From a virus, in IMG/VR virus record IMGVR_UViG_3300036900_000217, positions 1-54,073 of that record: 54,073 nt of DNA; one strand, 5' to 3'. Of this stretch, positions 1 to 7,029 are shown one piece after another. The notes beneath the pieces were generated by a model. That model saw only the letters and a list, made by a program, of their open reading frames with translations. It did not search any database and had not been told where the DNA came from. Every line of letters begins with the position of its first letter. Position 1 is the first letter of the stretch. Both the position numbers and the translations under genes were made by a program.

Positions 1-127
1 CAAGTACGAGCCGCCGTTTCACAGCGCCACGCTCCGCCGCATCGCGTTTCAAGCCGCCGCCCAGGTCGAATCACAGTGGCAACGAGTCAAGCACGTTCTC
101 GCTGGCGAGTCTGTCGGCCTCCCCTCT
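1..127. repeat. Left copy of the 127-bp terminal direct repeat
   Basis: These bases are identical to 53947-54073. A 127-bp exact overlap equals a commonly used largest assembler k-mer, and an HNH reading frame passes through the repeat from the right end into the left end without interruption. The repeat therefore most likely marks circular closure of a contig rather than a biological terminal redundancy. Confidence 0.95.
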
Positions 128-142
128 ACTGAGCCTGAGTGA
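2..142 (+). CDS. HNH endonuclease, C-terminal part (continues from window end)
   Basis: This is the last 46 residues of the gene that begins at 53654; on the circular molecule it ends at the TGA at 140-142. It contains the tail of the protein after the last Cys-His-His cluster and no catalytic residues. Its first 42 codons duplicate the end of the window because of the 127-bp overlap. The stop lies one base before the ATG of the next gene at 144, as expected for one continuous operon across the junction. Confidence 0.85.
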   Translation, partial: KYEPPFHSATLRRIAFQAAAQVESQWQRVKHVLAGESVGLPSTEPE

Positions 143-143
143 A

Positions 144-545
144 ATGGGCACGAAAGTCGTCATCAACAAATGTTTCGGCGGATTTGGCCTGAGCAACGAG
201 GCCGAGCGGCGGTTGATCGGTTGCGGCCATATCAAGCTGATGGAGCCGAAGGAGTACTACGACGCGCGGCCCGATTGGGAACAGCGCTTTGCAGAGGACC
301 AAGAGCGCGATAGTTGGCTATTGAGCATCAACGTCGTGGATGGCAAGATCGTCATCGATGAGCACAGCCGCGACGAATCCCGCGCCTGCCCGCGCCTCGT
401 GGCTGTCGTCGAGGAGTTGGGCGCCGCGGCGAGCAGTTGGGCGGCGAAGTTAGCGGTCGTCGAAGTCCCGGATGGCGTCGAGTGGAGCATCCACTATTAC
501 GACGGTCTAGAGCACGTCGAGGAGGTGCACCGCACATGGGGATGA
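144..545 (+). CDS. Conserved phage hypothetical protein (KVVINxCFGGFGLS family)
   Basis: A 133-residue soluble protein. The N-terminus, KVVINKCFGGFGLSNEA, is a signature I know from many small phage proteins of unknown function, where it is usually KVVINxCYGGFxLS. The C-terminal part is a probable beta-rich domain ending in an aromatic segment (WSIHYYDGLEHVEEVHRTWG). No catalytic motif is visible. It starts one base after the stop of the HNH gene and overlaps the next gene, so it is likely translated as part of one early polycistronic message. Family membership is recognised from the motif; the role is unknown. Confidence 0.8.
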   Translation: MGTKVVINKCFGGFGLSNEAERRLIGCGHIKLMEPKEYYDARPDWEQRFAEDQERDSWLLSINVVDGKIVIDEHSRDESRACPRLVAVVEELGAAASSWAAKLAVVEVPDGVEWSIHYYDGLEHVEEVHRTWG

Positions 546-1030
546 CGTCTCCAGTCTCGTCCCCCGACACGCTCTCGGCTGAGATGATCGCGGAAGTTCG
601 CGAGTACGCACGAATCCACGCGCCAGAGAAGCGCAAGGGTTGGTTCTACGGCGTCTGCATACAACTCTGCGATTCCCACGAACGACTTCGCGCGCTCTCG
701 TCTGAGAGACCGACACTGAGTCAGGCCGACGCGCTGGTCCTCATCACGGCAGAACGCGATCGGCAGGTGTCGGCGGAAGGATGGTCACAGGAGCACGACG
801 ACGCGCATGACTACGGCGAGTTGGCACGCGCGGCAGCCATGTACGCGACACCCAAAGCATTCCGGCCAGACAGGACACACGCGGGCGTCCCATTCGGATG
901 GCCGTGGGACGCGAAGTTCTGGAAGCCAACGCCTGACGATCGCATTCGCGAACTGGTGAAAGCTGGCGCGTTGATCGTCGCTGAAATCGAGCGGTTACGT
1001 CGCGCTGCGCTCTTGGGAGAGAAGCCATGA
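536..1030 (+). CDS. Phage protein of the ERxRQxxxEGWxxEHDD family
   Basis: A 164-residue protein. The start at 536 is preferred because GAGGAGG at 519-525 lies 10 bases upstream; ATG 542, which overlaps the previous stop, is the alternative, and an upstream in-frame ATG at 437 lies deep inside the preceding gene. The central block has ERDRQVSAEGW, EHDD and GELARAAAMYA, followed by WPWDAKFWKP and a C-terminal helix. This combination is common in phage proteins and has been linked with all-alpha nucleotide pyrophosphohydrolases (MazG-like); that link is my inference, not shown here. It overlaps its neighbours on both sides. Confidence 0.75.
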   Translation: MGMTSPVSSPDTLSAEMIAEVREYARIHAPEKRKGWFYGVCIQLCDSHERLRALSSERPTLSQADALVLITAERDRQVSAEGWSQEHDDAHDYGELARAAAMYATPKAFRPDRTHAGVPFGWPWDAKFWKPTPDDRIRELVKAGALIVAEIERLRRAALLGEKP

Positions 1031-1551
1031 GCTACCGCGTTGGCGACCGCGTACAGGTAGACGGTGAAGGTGAAGGAACCGTGATTGACGTTCACTCGCC
1101 CGAAGGACTGGACATTCGCTTCGACCGCGACGGCATCGTCCAGGGATGGCACGTCGCGAGCGTGCGGCGCGTCCCTACACCAGACGGCGAGACGGCGCTG
1201 GATCGCATCGACGCAATTCTACGCACCAATCATGAGATGTGGACGGACGAGGAGTTCGCGAAGTATCCGGGAAGATTTCGTCTCGCGGACATCGAACAGT
1301 TGCGCTCCGACCTCGCCACCGCGAGAGCAGAGAGACCGACCGCGCAGGAGGCAGACAAGATGCTCAGCAGATACGCGGCGTGCATCGACAAGGTGGGCGA
1401 ACTGACGCGCCTTCCCGAGATGTCGAGCGCGCAACGTGACCACCTATTCGCCGTGCATGCGATGGAGATGGAAGCCCGCGCCGACTTGCGAAAAGCGTTG
1501 TTGGGCGCTTCCCCGGAGCCAATCCGACCCGCAGGAGAGGAGAACGCATGA
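1027..1551 (+). CDS. Small protein with N-terminal SH3-like barrel
   Basis: A 174-residue protein whose ATG shares four bases with the previous stop (ATGA at 1027-1030). Residues 1-48 (VGDRVQVDGEGEGTVIDVHS, then a strand ending in HVASVRRV) have the pattern of a short SH3/KOW-type beta barrel. The rest is mainly helical and charged, with one Cys. The genes at 3064 and 3281 begin with a similar barrel pattern. Function unknown; nothing points to an enzyme. Confidence 0.75.
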   Translation: MSYRVGDRVQVDGEGEGTVIDVHSPEGLDIRFDRDGIVQGWHVASVRRVPTPDGETALDRIDAILRTNHEMWTDEEFAKYPGRFRLADIEQLRSDLATARAERPTAQEADKMLSRYAACIDKVGELTRLPEMSSAQRDHLFAVHAMEMEARADLRKALLGASPEPIRPAGEENA

Positions 1552-2018
1552 GCGACTTTCAGTGTCGGGTCTGCGGTTACCGGTGGACCGACTCGTGGAA
1601 CTATAGCGCGTGCCCAAATCGGCGCGCTCATCCGAAGTCTGTCATATCTCGTATGACGGTGCTCGAAACGCCAGCCGGACCGATCCCTCCCGCCAGGACC
1701 CCCGCGTATCAAGATGCTAGCGCGCTCCTGCGAATCATCGACGAGGCGGCTAGCAGTCAGCTTCCTGCGTGGGTTCGTGCTCGGGTTGACGCTCACTACG
1801 GCCGCTGCTCGCGTTGTCGTCGCCCGATTCGCGATTTTGTGCCGCCCTCTGGCTCCATGACGGCTGGCTATTACGTCGCCAGCGCGTGGGAGAAATACGC
1901 GAATCGTGAATGGGAAGTATTCATCTGCGATGCCTGCATGTGGGCGGACCCGCGCTACATCGCTGACTATGGCCCCGCCGTCGCCCCGGCAGGTTCGGAG
2001 ACCGACCCCAATGGGTAA
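1548..2018 (+). CDS. Zinc-knuckle hypothetical protein
   Basis: A 156-residue protein with a rubredoxin-like CRVCGYRW motif near residue 6 followed by a single Cys at about residue 23, a second Cys pair in the centre (CSRCRRPI) and a third CDACMW near residue 124. Two of these pairs probably form one or two zinc ribbons. It is linked to the previous gene by an ATGA overlap and overlapped by the next small gene. Zinc binding is inferred from Cys spacing; the role is unknown. Confidence 0.7.
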   Translation: MSDFQCRVCGYRWTDSWNYSACPNRRAHPKSVISRMTVLETPAGPIPPARTPAYQDASALLRIIDEAASSQLPAWVRARVDAHYGRCSRCRRPIRDFVPPSGSMTAGYYVASAWEKYANREWEVFICDACMWADPRYIADYGPAVAPAGSETDPNG

Positions 2019-2169
2019 ACTGACGCGCCCGGAGGTCGTGGCGATGTGGGTCTGGCACGAGGAATACGCGCGCTCTGGTCTCGGTGCCATCGAGTTCTTC
2101 AAGCGGCTCGACCCGTCGCGCGTGCGAGTGGTCGCGGATTTTATCAAGCAATACGAGGCGGCCCGATGA
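2011..2169 (+). CDS. Small hypothetical protein, 52 aa
   Basis: The start at ATG 2011 lies just before the stop of the upstream gene (2016-2018) and the stop overlaps the next ATG (2166). The reading frame is open further upstream, but those ATGs lie deep in the preceding gene. The peptide is a single helical unit (WVWHEEYARSGLGAIEFFKR, then a short helix). No family recognised. Confidence 0.6.
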   Translation: MGKLTRPEVVAMWVWHEEYARSGLGAIEFFKRLDPSRVRVVADFIKQYEAAR

Positions 2170-2555
2170 GCGACCGCCCCCATTCAGGAGACGCCGGGAC
2201 GCCGCGACCGATTCTGTTCTATGACTGTTCGCCTGATCGTGAGCAGTTGGTGGCAACGTCGATCGATGAAGCCGTCGAGAATTGGGGCGACGCGTACGAA
2301 GGCGACCTGCCCGAGACTGTGACGGTGCATGCGTTCGCGGCGATGGAACTACCATCGGCGAAGAACATTGCCGAGATGGTCGAGGAGCACGTCCTGATGT
2401 GGCTTGACGAGGAGCTTAGCGACCCCGATGGCCGCTACGAGCAGGCAGAGCACGCCGCCATTACCGCCGCCGCGCTGCGTTTTGCCGCCGAGGCCGCGTA
2501 CATCTGCCAAGCGTCTCGCCGCCGCCGCGCCTTCTACGGGAGCCCCAGACCATGA
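2166..2555 (+). CDS. Hypothetical acidic protein, 129 aa
   Basis: Starts in an ATGA overlap with the preceding gene and ends overlapping the next. The protein has a short strand-rich start (RPILFYDCSPD), an acidic middle (SIDEAVENWGDAYEGDLPE) and a long Ala-rich helix with many Glu residues near the C-terminus, ending in Arg-rich sequence. No motif recognised; small phage accessory proteins with similar text are usually of unknown function. Confidence 0.65.
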   Translation: MSDRPHSGDAGTPRPILFYDCSPDREQLVATSIDEAVENWGDAYEGDLPETVTVHAFAAMELPSAKNIAEMVEEHVLMWLDEELSDPDGRYEQAEHAAITAAALRFAAEAAYICQASRRRRAFYGSPRP

Positions 2556-3067
2556 GTGAGCGCTGGTTCCCGTCGCATCGCGTTGACGCGAGAGCTCTGC
2601 CGCTCGCAGATCGCCACTACAACCGGCGCAAGATTGGCTCGCCGCAGTTCGTTCCGCCCGGTCGCTGCGCTGTGATGCTCACGCGCGACGCGGACGCCCT
2701 ATGGGTGACAAGCTGGCCCTTCGCTCAGTACGTCCGTCATGCATGGCCAGGGGCGTGGGTCAACTCTCTCTTTCGCAACGAGTCATCCGAGGTCGCGAGC
2801 GATTTGATTCTGGAAGCTGTGGCGCGAACACGCGGCATCTTCGGTGAACCGCCGCCGCTCGGCATGGTGAGTTTCGTCGATTCGCGCGAAGTGCCGGGTG
2901 TGAAGCGTCGCGGGGCCATGATCTTCGGCTACTGCTATTTGCGCGCCGGATTTCGACACGTCGGCTACACGAAAGGCGGCCTGTGGGCGTGGCAACTCGC
3001 CCCCGCCGACATGCCTCCTGCCATAGCGCCGTTCGGTCAACTCGAACTGCTGGCGGAGGTTGCATGA
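2552..3067 (+). CDS. Conserved phage protein, possible GNAT-like fold
   Basis: A 171-residue protein with a series of segments I recognise as a recurrent family in phages and actinobacteria: RHYNRRKIGSPQFVPPGR at residues about 21-38, FRNESSEVASDLI in the middle, and VSFVDSREV followed by GYCYLRAGFRHVGYTKGGLW near the C-terminus. The alternation of strands and the FRNE-to-AGF spacing suggest an acetyltransferase-like (GNAT) fold, which is inference only. The ATG overlaps the preceding stop (2552-2555). Confidence 0.75.
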   Translation: MSERWFPSHRVDARALPLADRHYNRRKIGSPQFVPPGRCAVMLTRDADALWVTSWPFAQYVRHAWPGAWVNSLFRNESSEVASDLILEAVARTRGIFGEPPPLGMVSFVDSREVPGVKRRGAMIFGYCYLRAGFRHVGYTKGGLWAWQLAPADMPPAIAPFGQLELLAEVA

Positions 3068-3288
3068 GCGAAAACTCGTCCGCTCGGGTCTCGTTCCAGA
3101 TAGGAGACCGAGCCGTGTTCCACAGCCGAAGCGACTGGACATCAAGATCGGGCGGGATCTGCACGATCGCTCGCGTCGATGACGACGGCTGGCTTCTTAT
3201 CCAGTTCGCTGACGGCATGCAGATCGGCGCCGACGCCCGCGAGTTACGTCCTCTGGCTGCGTCCCCGGAGACCCAGACCGATGGCTGA
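3064..3288 (+). CDS. Small SH3-like barrel protein, 74 aa
   Basis: Starts at ATG 3064 in an ATGA overlap with the preceding stop. The whole protein is compatible with a single small beta barrel: FQIGDRAVFHSRSDW, CTIARVDDDGWLLIQFADG, then IGADARELRPL. It resembles the N-terminal part of the gene at 1027 and the next gene at 3281 in layout (a GDR or GMR turn, a strand with WLLIQF or WVQW, and a final ELxP). Function unknown. Confidence 0.65.
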   Translation: MSENSSARVSFQIGDRAVFHSRSDWTSRSGGICTIARVDDDGWLLIQFADGMQIGADARELRPLAASPETQTDG

Positions 3289-3526
3289 GCACTCAGCGCC
3301 AGCACTCGCCGTCGGCATGCGATGCGTGTTCACGCGCAACATGCACTACCCGCCACTTTCGCGGCCGACGTGCGACGGCGAGGAATGCGTTATCACCGAC
3401 TACGGCATCAATTCGTCGCTCTGGGTGCAATGGGGCGACGGCCGGCAATCGCCCGTGCTGCCGTCCGAGTTAACTCCCATATCCGACAGCGAGTTGCGTG
3501 CTGTCTCGTCTCCGGAGACCCCGTGA
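3281..3526 (+). CDS. Small SH3-like barrel protein, 81 aa
   Basis: Start at ATG 3281 overlaps the end of the previous gene by eight bases. The sequence has the same plan as the gene at 3064: LAVGMRCVFTRN, a Cys-containing loop, LWVQWGDGRQSPVLPSELTP, and a short acidic tail ending in SPETP; the upstream protein ends in a similar SPETQTDG tail. This suggests a tandem duplication of a small barrel protein. The stop overlaps the GTG start of the ATPase gene. Confidence 0.65.
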   Translation: MAEHSAPALAVGMRCVFTRNMHYPPLSRPTCDGEECVITDYGINSSLWVQWGDGRQSPVLPSELTPISDSELRAVSSPETP

Positions 3527-6306
3527 GCCGGCTGACGATCTCCCCGGACTTGTCGCTCCCGACCGAGGCCGTGACCGAGGCGATCGGTTTCCTCGGCCGC
3601 CGCGGCTCGGGGAAGTCGTACGCCGCGCAGAAACTCGCCGAAGAATTCCACCGCGCGCGCGCGCAATTCGTCGTGCTGGACCCCGTCGGCAACTGGTGGG
3701 CGCTTCGCCTTGCCGCGGACGGCAAGGACGCCGGCATTCCGATTCCGGTCTTCGGCGGGCTCCAGGGCGACGTCCCGCTCGAGCCGACGGCGGGGAAGCT
3801 CGTCGCCGACACGATCGTGGACCGGGGCATCTCAGGCGTGATCGACGTCTCCCAGTTCGAGTCCGACGCCGACAAGTCACGGTTCGCCCGGGCGTTCTGT
3901 GAGCGGTTCTACTTCCGCAAGAAGTCCGCGCCGTCCGCGGTGCACGTCTTCCTCGAGGAGTGCCTGACTCCCGACACAGAGATTCTCACCCCGGGCGGCT
4001 GGCAGCGCATTGATCTTCTCTCCGCCGGCCAACAGGTCGTTGCGTACGATCCGACGTCTGGACGGTACGCGAACGAGGCTATCTCGCGCGTAATCGAGAA
4101 GCCGTTCAAAGGCGATCTCGTTCACCTGAAAACAACCTCCATCGATTGCCTCGCGACGCCTGGTCATCGCGCCGTGATGCGGAGGTTTCAGCACGACCCG
4201 AAACGATACAAGCTCTATCCGTGGACTTTCTGCGAAGCGTCAAAGCTCCCTCGCGACTTTCAGATTCCGAGCGGCGAAGCGCCGTACGGCGAAGGCGTTG
4301 ACGTTCCCGACGATCTCCTTCGTACGATTGGCTGGGTGATCACCGATGGCTATTTCAACGACCGGACCCGCGGGTATATCGGTATCCAGCAATCGTCGTC
4401 GACGGTGAAGATGGGCCAACCGGTCGTGGAGACGATGCGGACCGTTCTTGCGCGCCTCGGTTGCGTCGGGGACTACGCGCGAGCGGCGCGCGTCACGTCG
4501 GCTCCTCAGGGACCTGTACGGGGAGTGGAATCTTCGCAGTTTTACCTCGGAGCGAGACTCTCCCGTGCACTTCGCGCACTTCTCGGCGACGAGATTCATC
4601 GCATTCCACGTCAGCTTCTACGGGACTGCACGCGCCGCCAGCTCGAGGTGCTGTACCTCGGCCTCCTTGAGGGCGATGGCACTGCGAAGGCGGGGCGCTG
4701 GTCTCGGTTCTACGCCGGCCTGAGCGAGGGACTCGCCGACGATTTTCAGGAGATCGCGACCAGGCTCGGCGTCCGGACCGTCAAGAAGCTCGTTCCGCAG
4801 AATGGGCAGTGGGTCGTGATGATATCGGAGACTCGCGACCATTGGGTTCGGAATCGCCGCACCTCCGTGGCGTATAGCGGGAACGTCTACTGTGTTACGG
4901 TTCCATCCGGAGCGTTCGTCGCGCGACGCAATGGAACGGTGTTCGTTACCGGGAACTGCCAGGAGTTTGTCCCGCAGAACCCCGGGAAGGACGAGCCGTT
5001 GATGCTCCACGCGTTCACGCGCCTCGCCAAGCTCGGGCGCAACTTCGGGATCGGCATTTCGATGATCTCGCAGCGCCCGCAAGAGGTGAACAAAAAGGTC
5101 CTCAACCTGGCCGAGCTGCTCTTCGTCTTCCAGCTCACCGGCGTGCACGAACGGAAAGCGGTCGAGGCGTGGATCGGTGACAAGGGGATTGACGGCGAGG
5201 ACATCGAAGCGGAGCTGCCGAAGCTCGAACGCGGCCATCCGCACGCGTGGTCGCCGGCGTGGCTCAAGGTCAGCAAGATCATCAGCATCGGACCGAAGTG
5301 GACCTTCGACGCGTCGAGCACGCCGAAACTCGGCGCTCAGGCGTCGCCCGTGCGCGAGTTGTCGCCGATCGATCTCGAGCAGCTCCGCGCGAACATGGCG
5401 ACGGCGATCGAGAAGGCGAAGGCGGACGACCCGAAGGAGCTACGCAAAGAGATCGCGACGCTGCGCACGCAGTTGACGAAGGCGCAACAGACCGCGCGCG
5501 TCGTCGAGAAGACGGTTGTCGACGAGCGGGCGATCAAGCGAGCGGCGGAGGCCGCGGCCTCCGCGATCCTCGTCGACGTCAACCCTCGCCTCGCACACAT
5601 ACGGCGCGCGGTCGCCGGTGTCGCGCGCGCCGCGAAGCCGCTCGTCGAGTCCCTCGCCGCGCTCGAGGGGATCAATCTCGAAGCGATCGCGGCGCCGAAC
5701 GGCAACGGCCACATCCCGCGAACAGAATCTGTCACATCGAACAAAACGCCCCTTCTGTCGCCGGCGAGGGTTACACCGCGTGCAGTCTCGCGCGCGGCGG
5801 CAGTGCAGGCGGAAGGCGTGTCGAAGGCGATGCAGCGGATTCTCGACGGCCTGGCGCTGTTCGAGACGCTCGGCATCTCGCCCGTGAAGCGGGTCAACGC
5901 TGCGTTCATGGCCGGCTACACCGAGAATGGCCACTTCAACAACATGGTCGGCACGCTGCGCACGAGCGGTTACCTCAACTACCCGGGCGACGGCACGATC
6001 GAGCTCACCGACGAAGGCCGAGCAATCGCCGACGCGAGCCGGAACGCGGTCAGCTCGCTTGATGATCTGCACGCCCTGTGGCTCTCGAAGGTCTCCGCGT
6101 CGGAGGGCAAGCTGCTCCGCGTCGTGATCGACCGAGGGCTCGGCAACCCCATCAGCCGGGCCGACCTTGCCGCCGAAACCGGCTACACGGAGAACGGGCA
6201 TTTCAACAACATGGTCGGACACCTTCGATCGCTCGGCGCCTTCGCGTATCCCGGCGACGGGTCGGTCGTCGCGACGGATGTGCTGTTCCCCGAGGGCCTC
6301 GACTGA
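3523..6306 (+). CDS. HerA-like DUF87 ATPase with in-frame intein
   Basis: A 927-residue precursor starting at GTG 3523, which overlaps the preceding TGA; removal of the intein (residues 147-478) leaves 595 residues. Walker A is GRRGSGKS near residues 26-33. The Walker B-type segment VHVFLEE is followed, after the intein, by CQEFVP, matching the HerA motif hhhDEAHxFxP. Downstream are ISMISQRPQEV, a sensor-like element, and a long charged helix. The C-terminus has two similar winged-helix-like units, each with GYTENGHFNNMVG (from 5914 and 6181). HerA-family ATPases are hexameric DNA translocases; in a phage replication block this could act in DNA processing. The exact role is inferred. Confidence 0.85.
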   Translation: MSRLTISPDLSLPTEAVTEAIGFLGRRGSGKSYAAQKLAEEFHRARAQFVVLDPVGNWWALRLAADGKDAGIPIPVFGGLQGDVPLEPTAGKLVADTIVDRGISGVIDVSQFESDADKSRFARAFCERFYFRKKSAPSAVHVFLEECLTPDTEILTPGGWQRIDLLSAGQQVVAYDPTSGRYANEAISRVIEKPFKGDLVHLKTTSIDCLATPGHRAVMRRFQHDPKRYKLYPWTFCEASKLPRDFQIPSGEAPYGEGVDVPDDLLRTIGWVITDGYFNDRTRGYIGIQQSSSTVKMGQPVVETMRTVLARLGCVGDYARAARVTSAPQGPVRGVESSQFYLGARLSRALRALLGDEIHRIPRQLLRDCTRRQLEVLYLGLLEGDGTAKAGRWSRFYAGLSEGLADDFQEIATRLGVRTVKKLVPQNGQWVVMISETRDHWVRNRRTSVAYSGNVYCVTVPSGAFVARRNGTVFVTGNCQEFVPQNPGKDEPLMLHAFTRLAKLGRNFGIGISMISQRPQEVNKKVLNLAELLFVFQLTGVHERKAVEAWIGDKGIDGEDIEAELPKLERGHPHAWSPAWLKVSKIISIGPKWTFDASSTPKLGAQASPVRELSPIDLEQLRANMATAIEKAKADDPKELRKEIATLRTQLTKAQQTARVVEKTVVDERAIKRAAEAAASAILVDVNPRLAHIRRAVAGVARAAKPLVESLAALEGINLEAIAAPNGNGHIPRTESVTSNKTPLLSPARVTPRAVSRAAAVQAEGVSKAMQRILDGLALFETLGISPVKRVNAAFMAGYTENGHFNNMVGTLRTSGYLNYPGDGTIELTDEGRAIADASRNAVSSLDDLHALWLSKVSASEGKLLRVVIDRGLGNPISRADLAAETGYTENGHFNNMVGHLRSLGAFAYPGDGSVVATDVLFPEGLD
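3961..4956 (+). mobile_element. Intein with LAGLIDADG homing endonuclease domain
   Basis: Encodes 332 residues. It begins with Cys (CLTPDTEILTPGGW, block A), has a TxxH block B in CLATPGHRAV, two LAGLIDADG-type helices (LLRTIGWVITDGYF near 4318 and LEVLYLGLLEGDGT near 4645), and ends with block F YCVTVPSGAF and block G VFVTGN before a Cys +1 residue (TGC 4957). The penultimate residue is Gly rather than the usual His, a known but less common variant. The insertion point lies inside the ATPase Walker B region. Boundaries follow from restoring the LEE-CQEFVP host sequence. Confidence 0.93.
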
Positions 6307-6635
6307 TGCCAGCCACGAGCGAGCAAGTCGAGGTGTGGCGCGGCATCGAGGCGGCGGCGCGGAAACAGGTCCAGGCCGAGCTGCGGCGCGAGGATGCCGT
6401 CCCGCTGGCGGCTGGTCGCCTCGTGGCGTGGGTAAACTGCCACTACCGGCGGACCGATGGCCTCTCGGTCGTCCATCGCGTGGGCGAGCCGCTACAGGGC
6501 GCATCGCTGACGCTCTGTGGCGAGATTGTGCCGCCGGCCATCCGTCGCGTCGCGCTGACCGAGGGCCTTGTCAGGTCTCTCGGCCGCTGCCCGAACTGTG
6601 AGGACGTCTACGCTCGAAAAGGGGCGGCAGCATGA
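6306..6635 (+). CDS. Small Cys-pair hypothetical protein, 109 aa
   Basis: ATG 6306 shares its A with the TGA of the ATPase gene (TGATG). The N-terminal half is helical (EVWRGIEAAARKQVQAELRR), followed by an aromatic segment HYRRTDGLSVVHRVG and single Cys residues, and it ends with CPNCEDVYARKG, a likely zinc-binding pair. No enzyme motif. Its tight coupling suggests co-expression with the ATPase. Confidence 0.65.
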   Translation: MPATSEQVEVWRGIEAAARKQVQAELRREDAVPLAAGRLVAWVNCHYRRTDGLSVVHRVGEPLQGASLTLCGEIVPPAIRRVALTEGLVRSLGRCPNCEDVYARKGAAA

Positions 6636-6850
6636 GCCGAGTTGCGACAGTGTTCTCTAATTCAGGTGTCGCGAGAGTTGCATCGCTACATCTTATATGC
6701 ACTTACGTGATGACACCTCGGTGGCGGCATGTTGGTGTCGCGCCGTCATCGGCGCAGCATCGCGCGAGTCGTGTCCGGTTCAGTCCGCGATTTAGGACGG
6801 ATAACTCCCGACGTCGGATACCGACTGGCTGTATGGCGGCGCCGTGCTGA
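6632..6850 (+). CDS. Doubtful ORF, 72 aa
   Basis: Formally linked by an ATGA overlap to the preceding gene, and its stop (6848-6850) overlaps the GTG of the next, which favours a real coupled gene. Against this, the protein looks non-natural (many Arg and Ser, no hydrophobic pattern) and the DNA is poorer in GC than its neighbours, with a TTATAT stretch at 6693-6698. The element GGTGTCGCG occurs twice (6665-6673 and 6734-6742), with GACACC at 6712-6717. It may be a degraded gene or a non-coding spacer. Confidence 0.3.
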   Translation: MSRVATVFSNSGVARVASLHLICTYVMTPRWRHVGVAPSSAQHRASRVRFSPRFRTDNSRRRIPTGCMAAPC

Positions 6851-7029
6851 TCGACCGGCCGAATCTCCTCCCGTCCCGCGGTAGCTACCCGCGCCAGCTC
6901 GAGCACATCGCGACCATTCTCGGCCGTGTGCTCGCCCGAATCTCCCACCCCACGACCCCGCCGTCGTCGTCCGAGGACGAGGCAAGGCGGCGTCGGATTC
7001 TCGCGCGCGCAACGAGGCGCCGCCCATGA
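6844..7029 (+). CDS. Small basic hypothetical protein, 61 aa
   Basis: GTG start at 6844; the stop at 7027-7029 overlaps the ATG of the replication protein. The peptide has a helix (YPRQLEHIATILGRVLARI), a Ser/Glu linker and an Arg-rich end (EARRRRILARATRRRP). Such small basic proteins next to replication initiators occur in phages, but I do not recognise this one. Confidence 0.5.
   Translation: MLIDRPNLLPSRGSYPRQLEHIATILGRVLARISHPTTPPSSSEDEARRRRILARATRRRP

Noticed and set aside
1-127. Physical terminal repeat of a linear phage
   Set aside because: The HNH gene is continuous across the junction, and 127 bases is a typical assembler overlap. Circular closure is simpler.
1230-2183. Reverse-strand frame of 317 residues over three forward genes
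   Set aside because: The forward genes are joined by ATGA overlaps and contain zinc motifs. The reverse frame has none of these signs.
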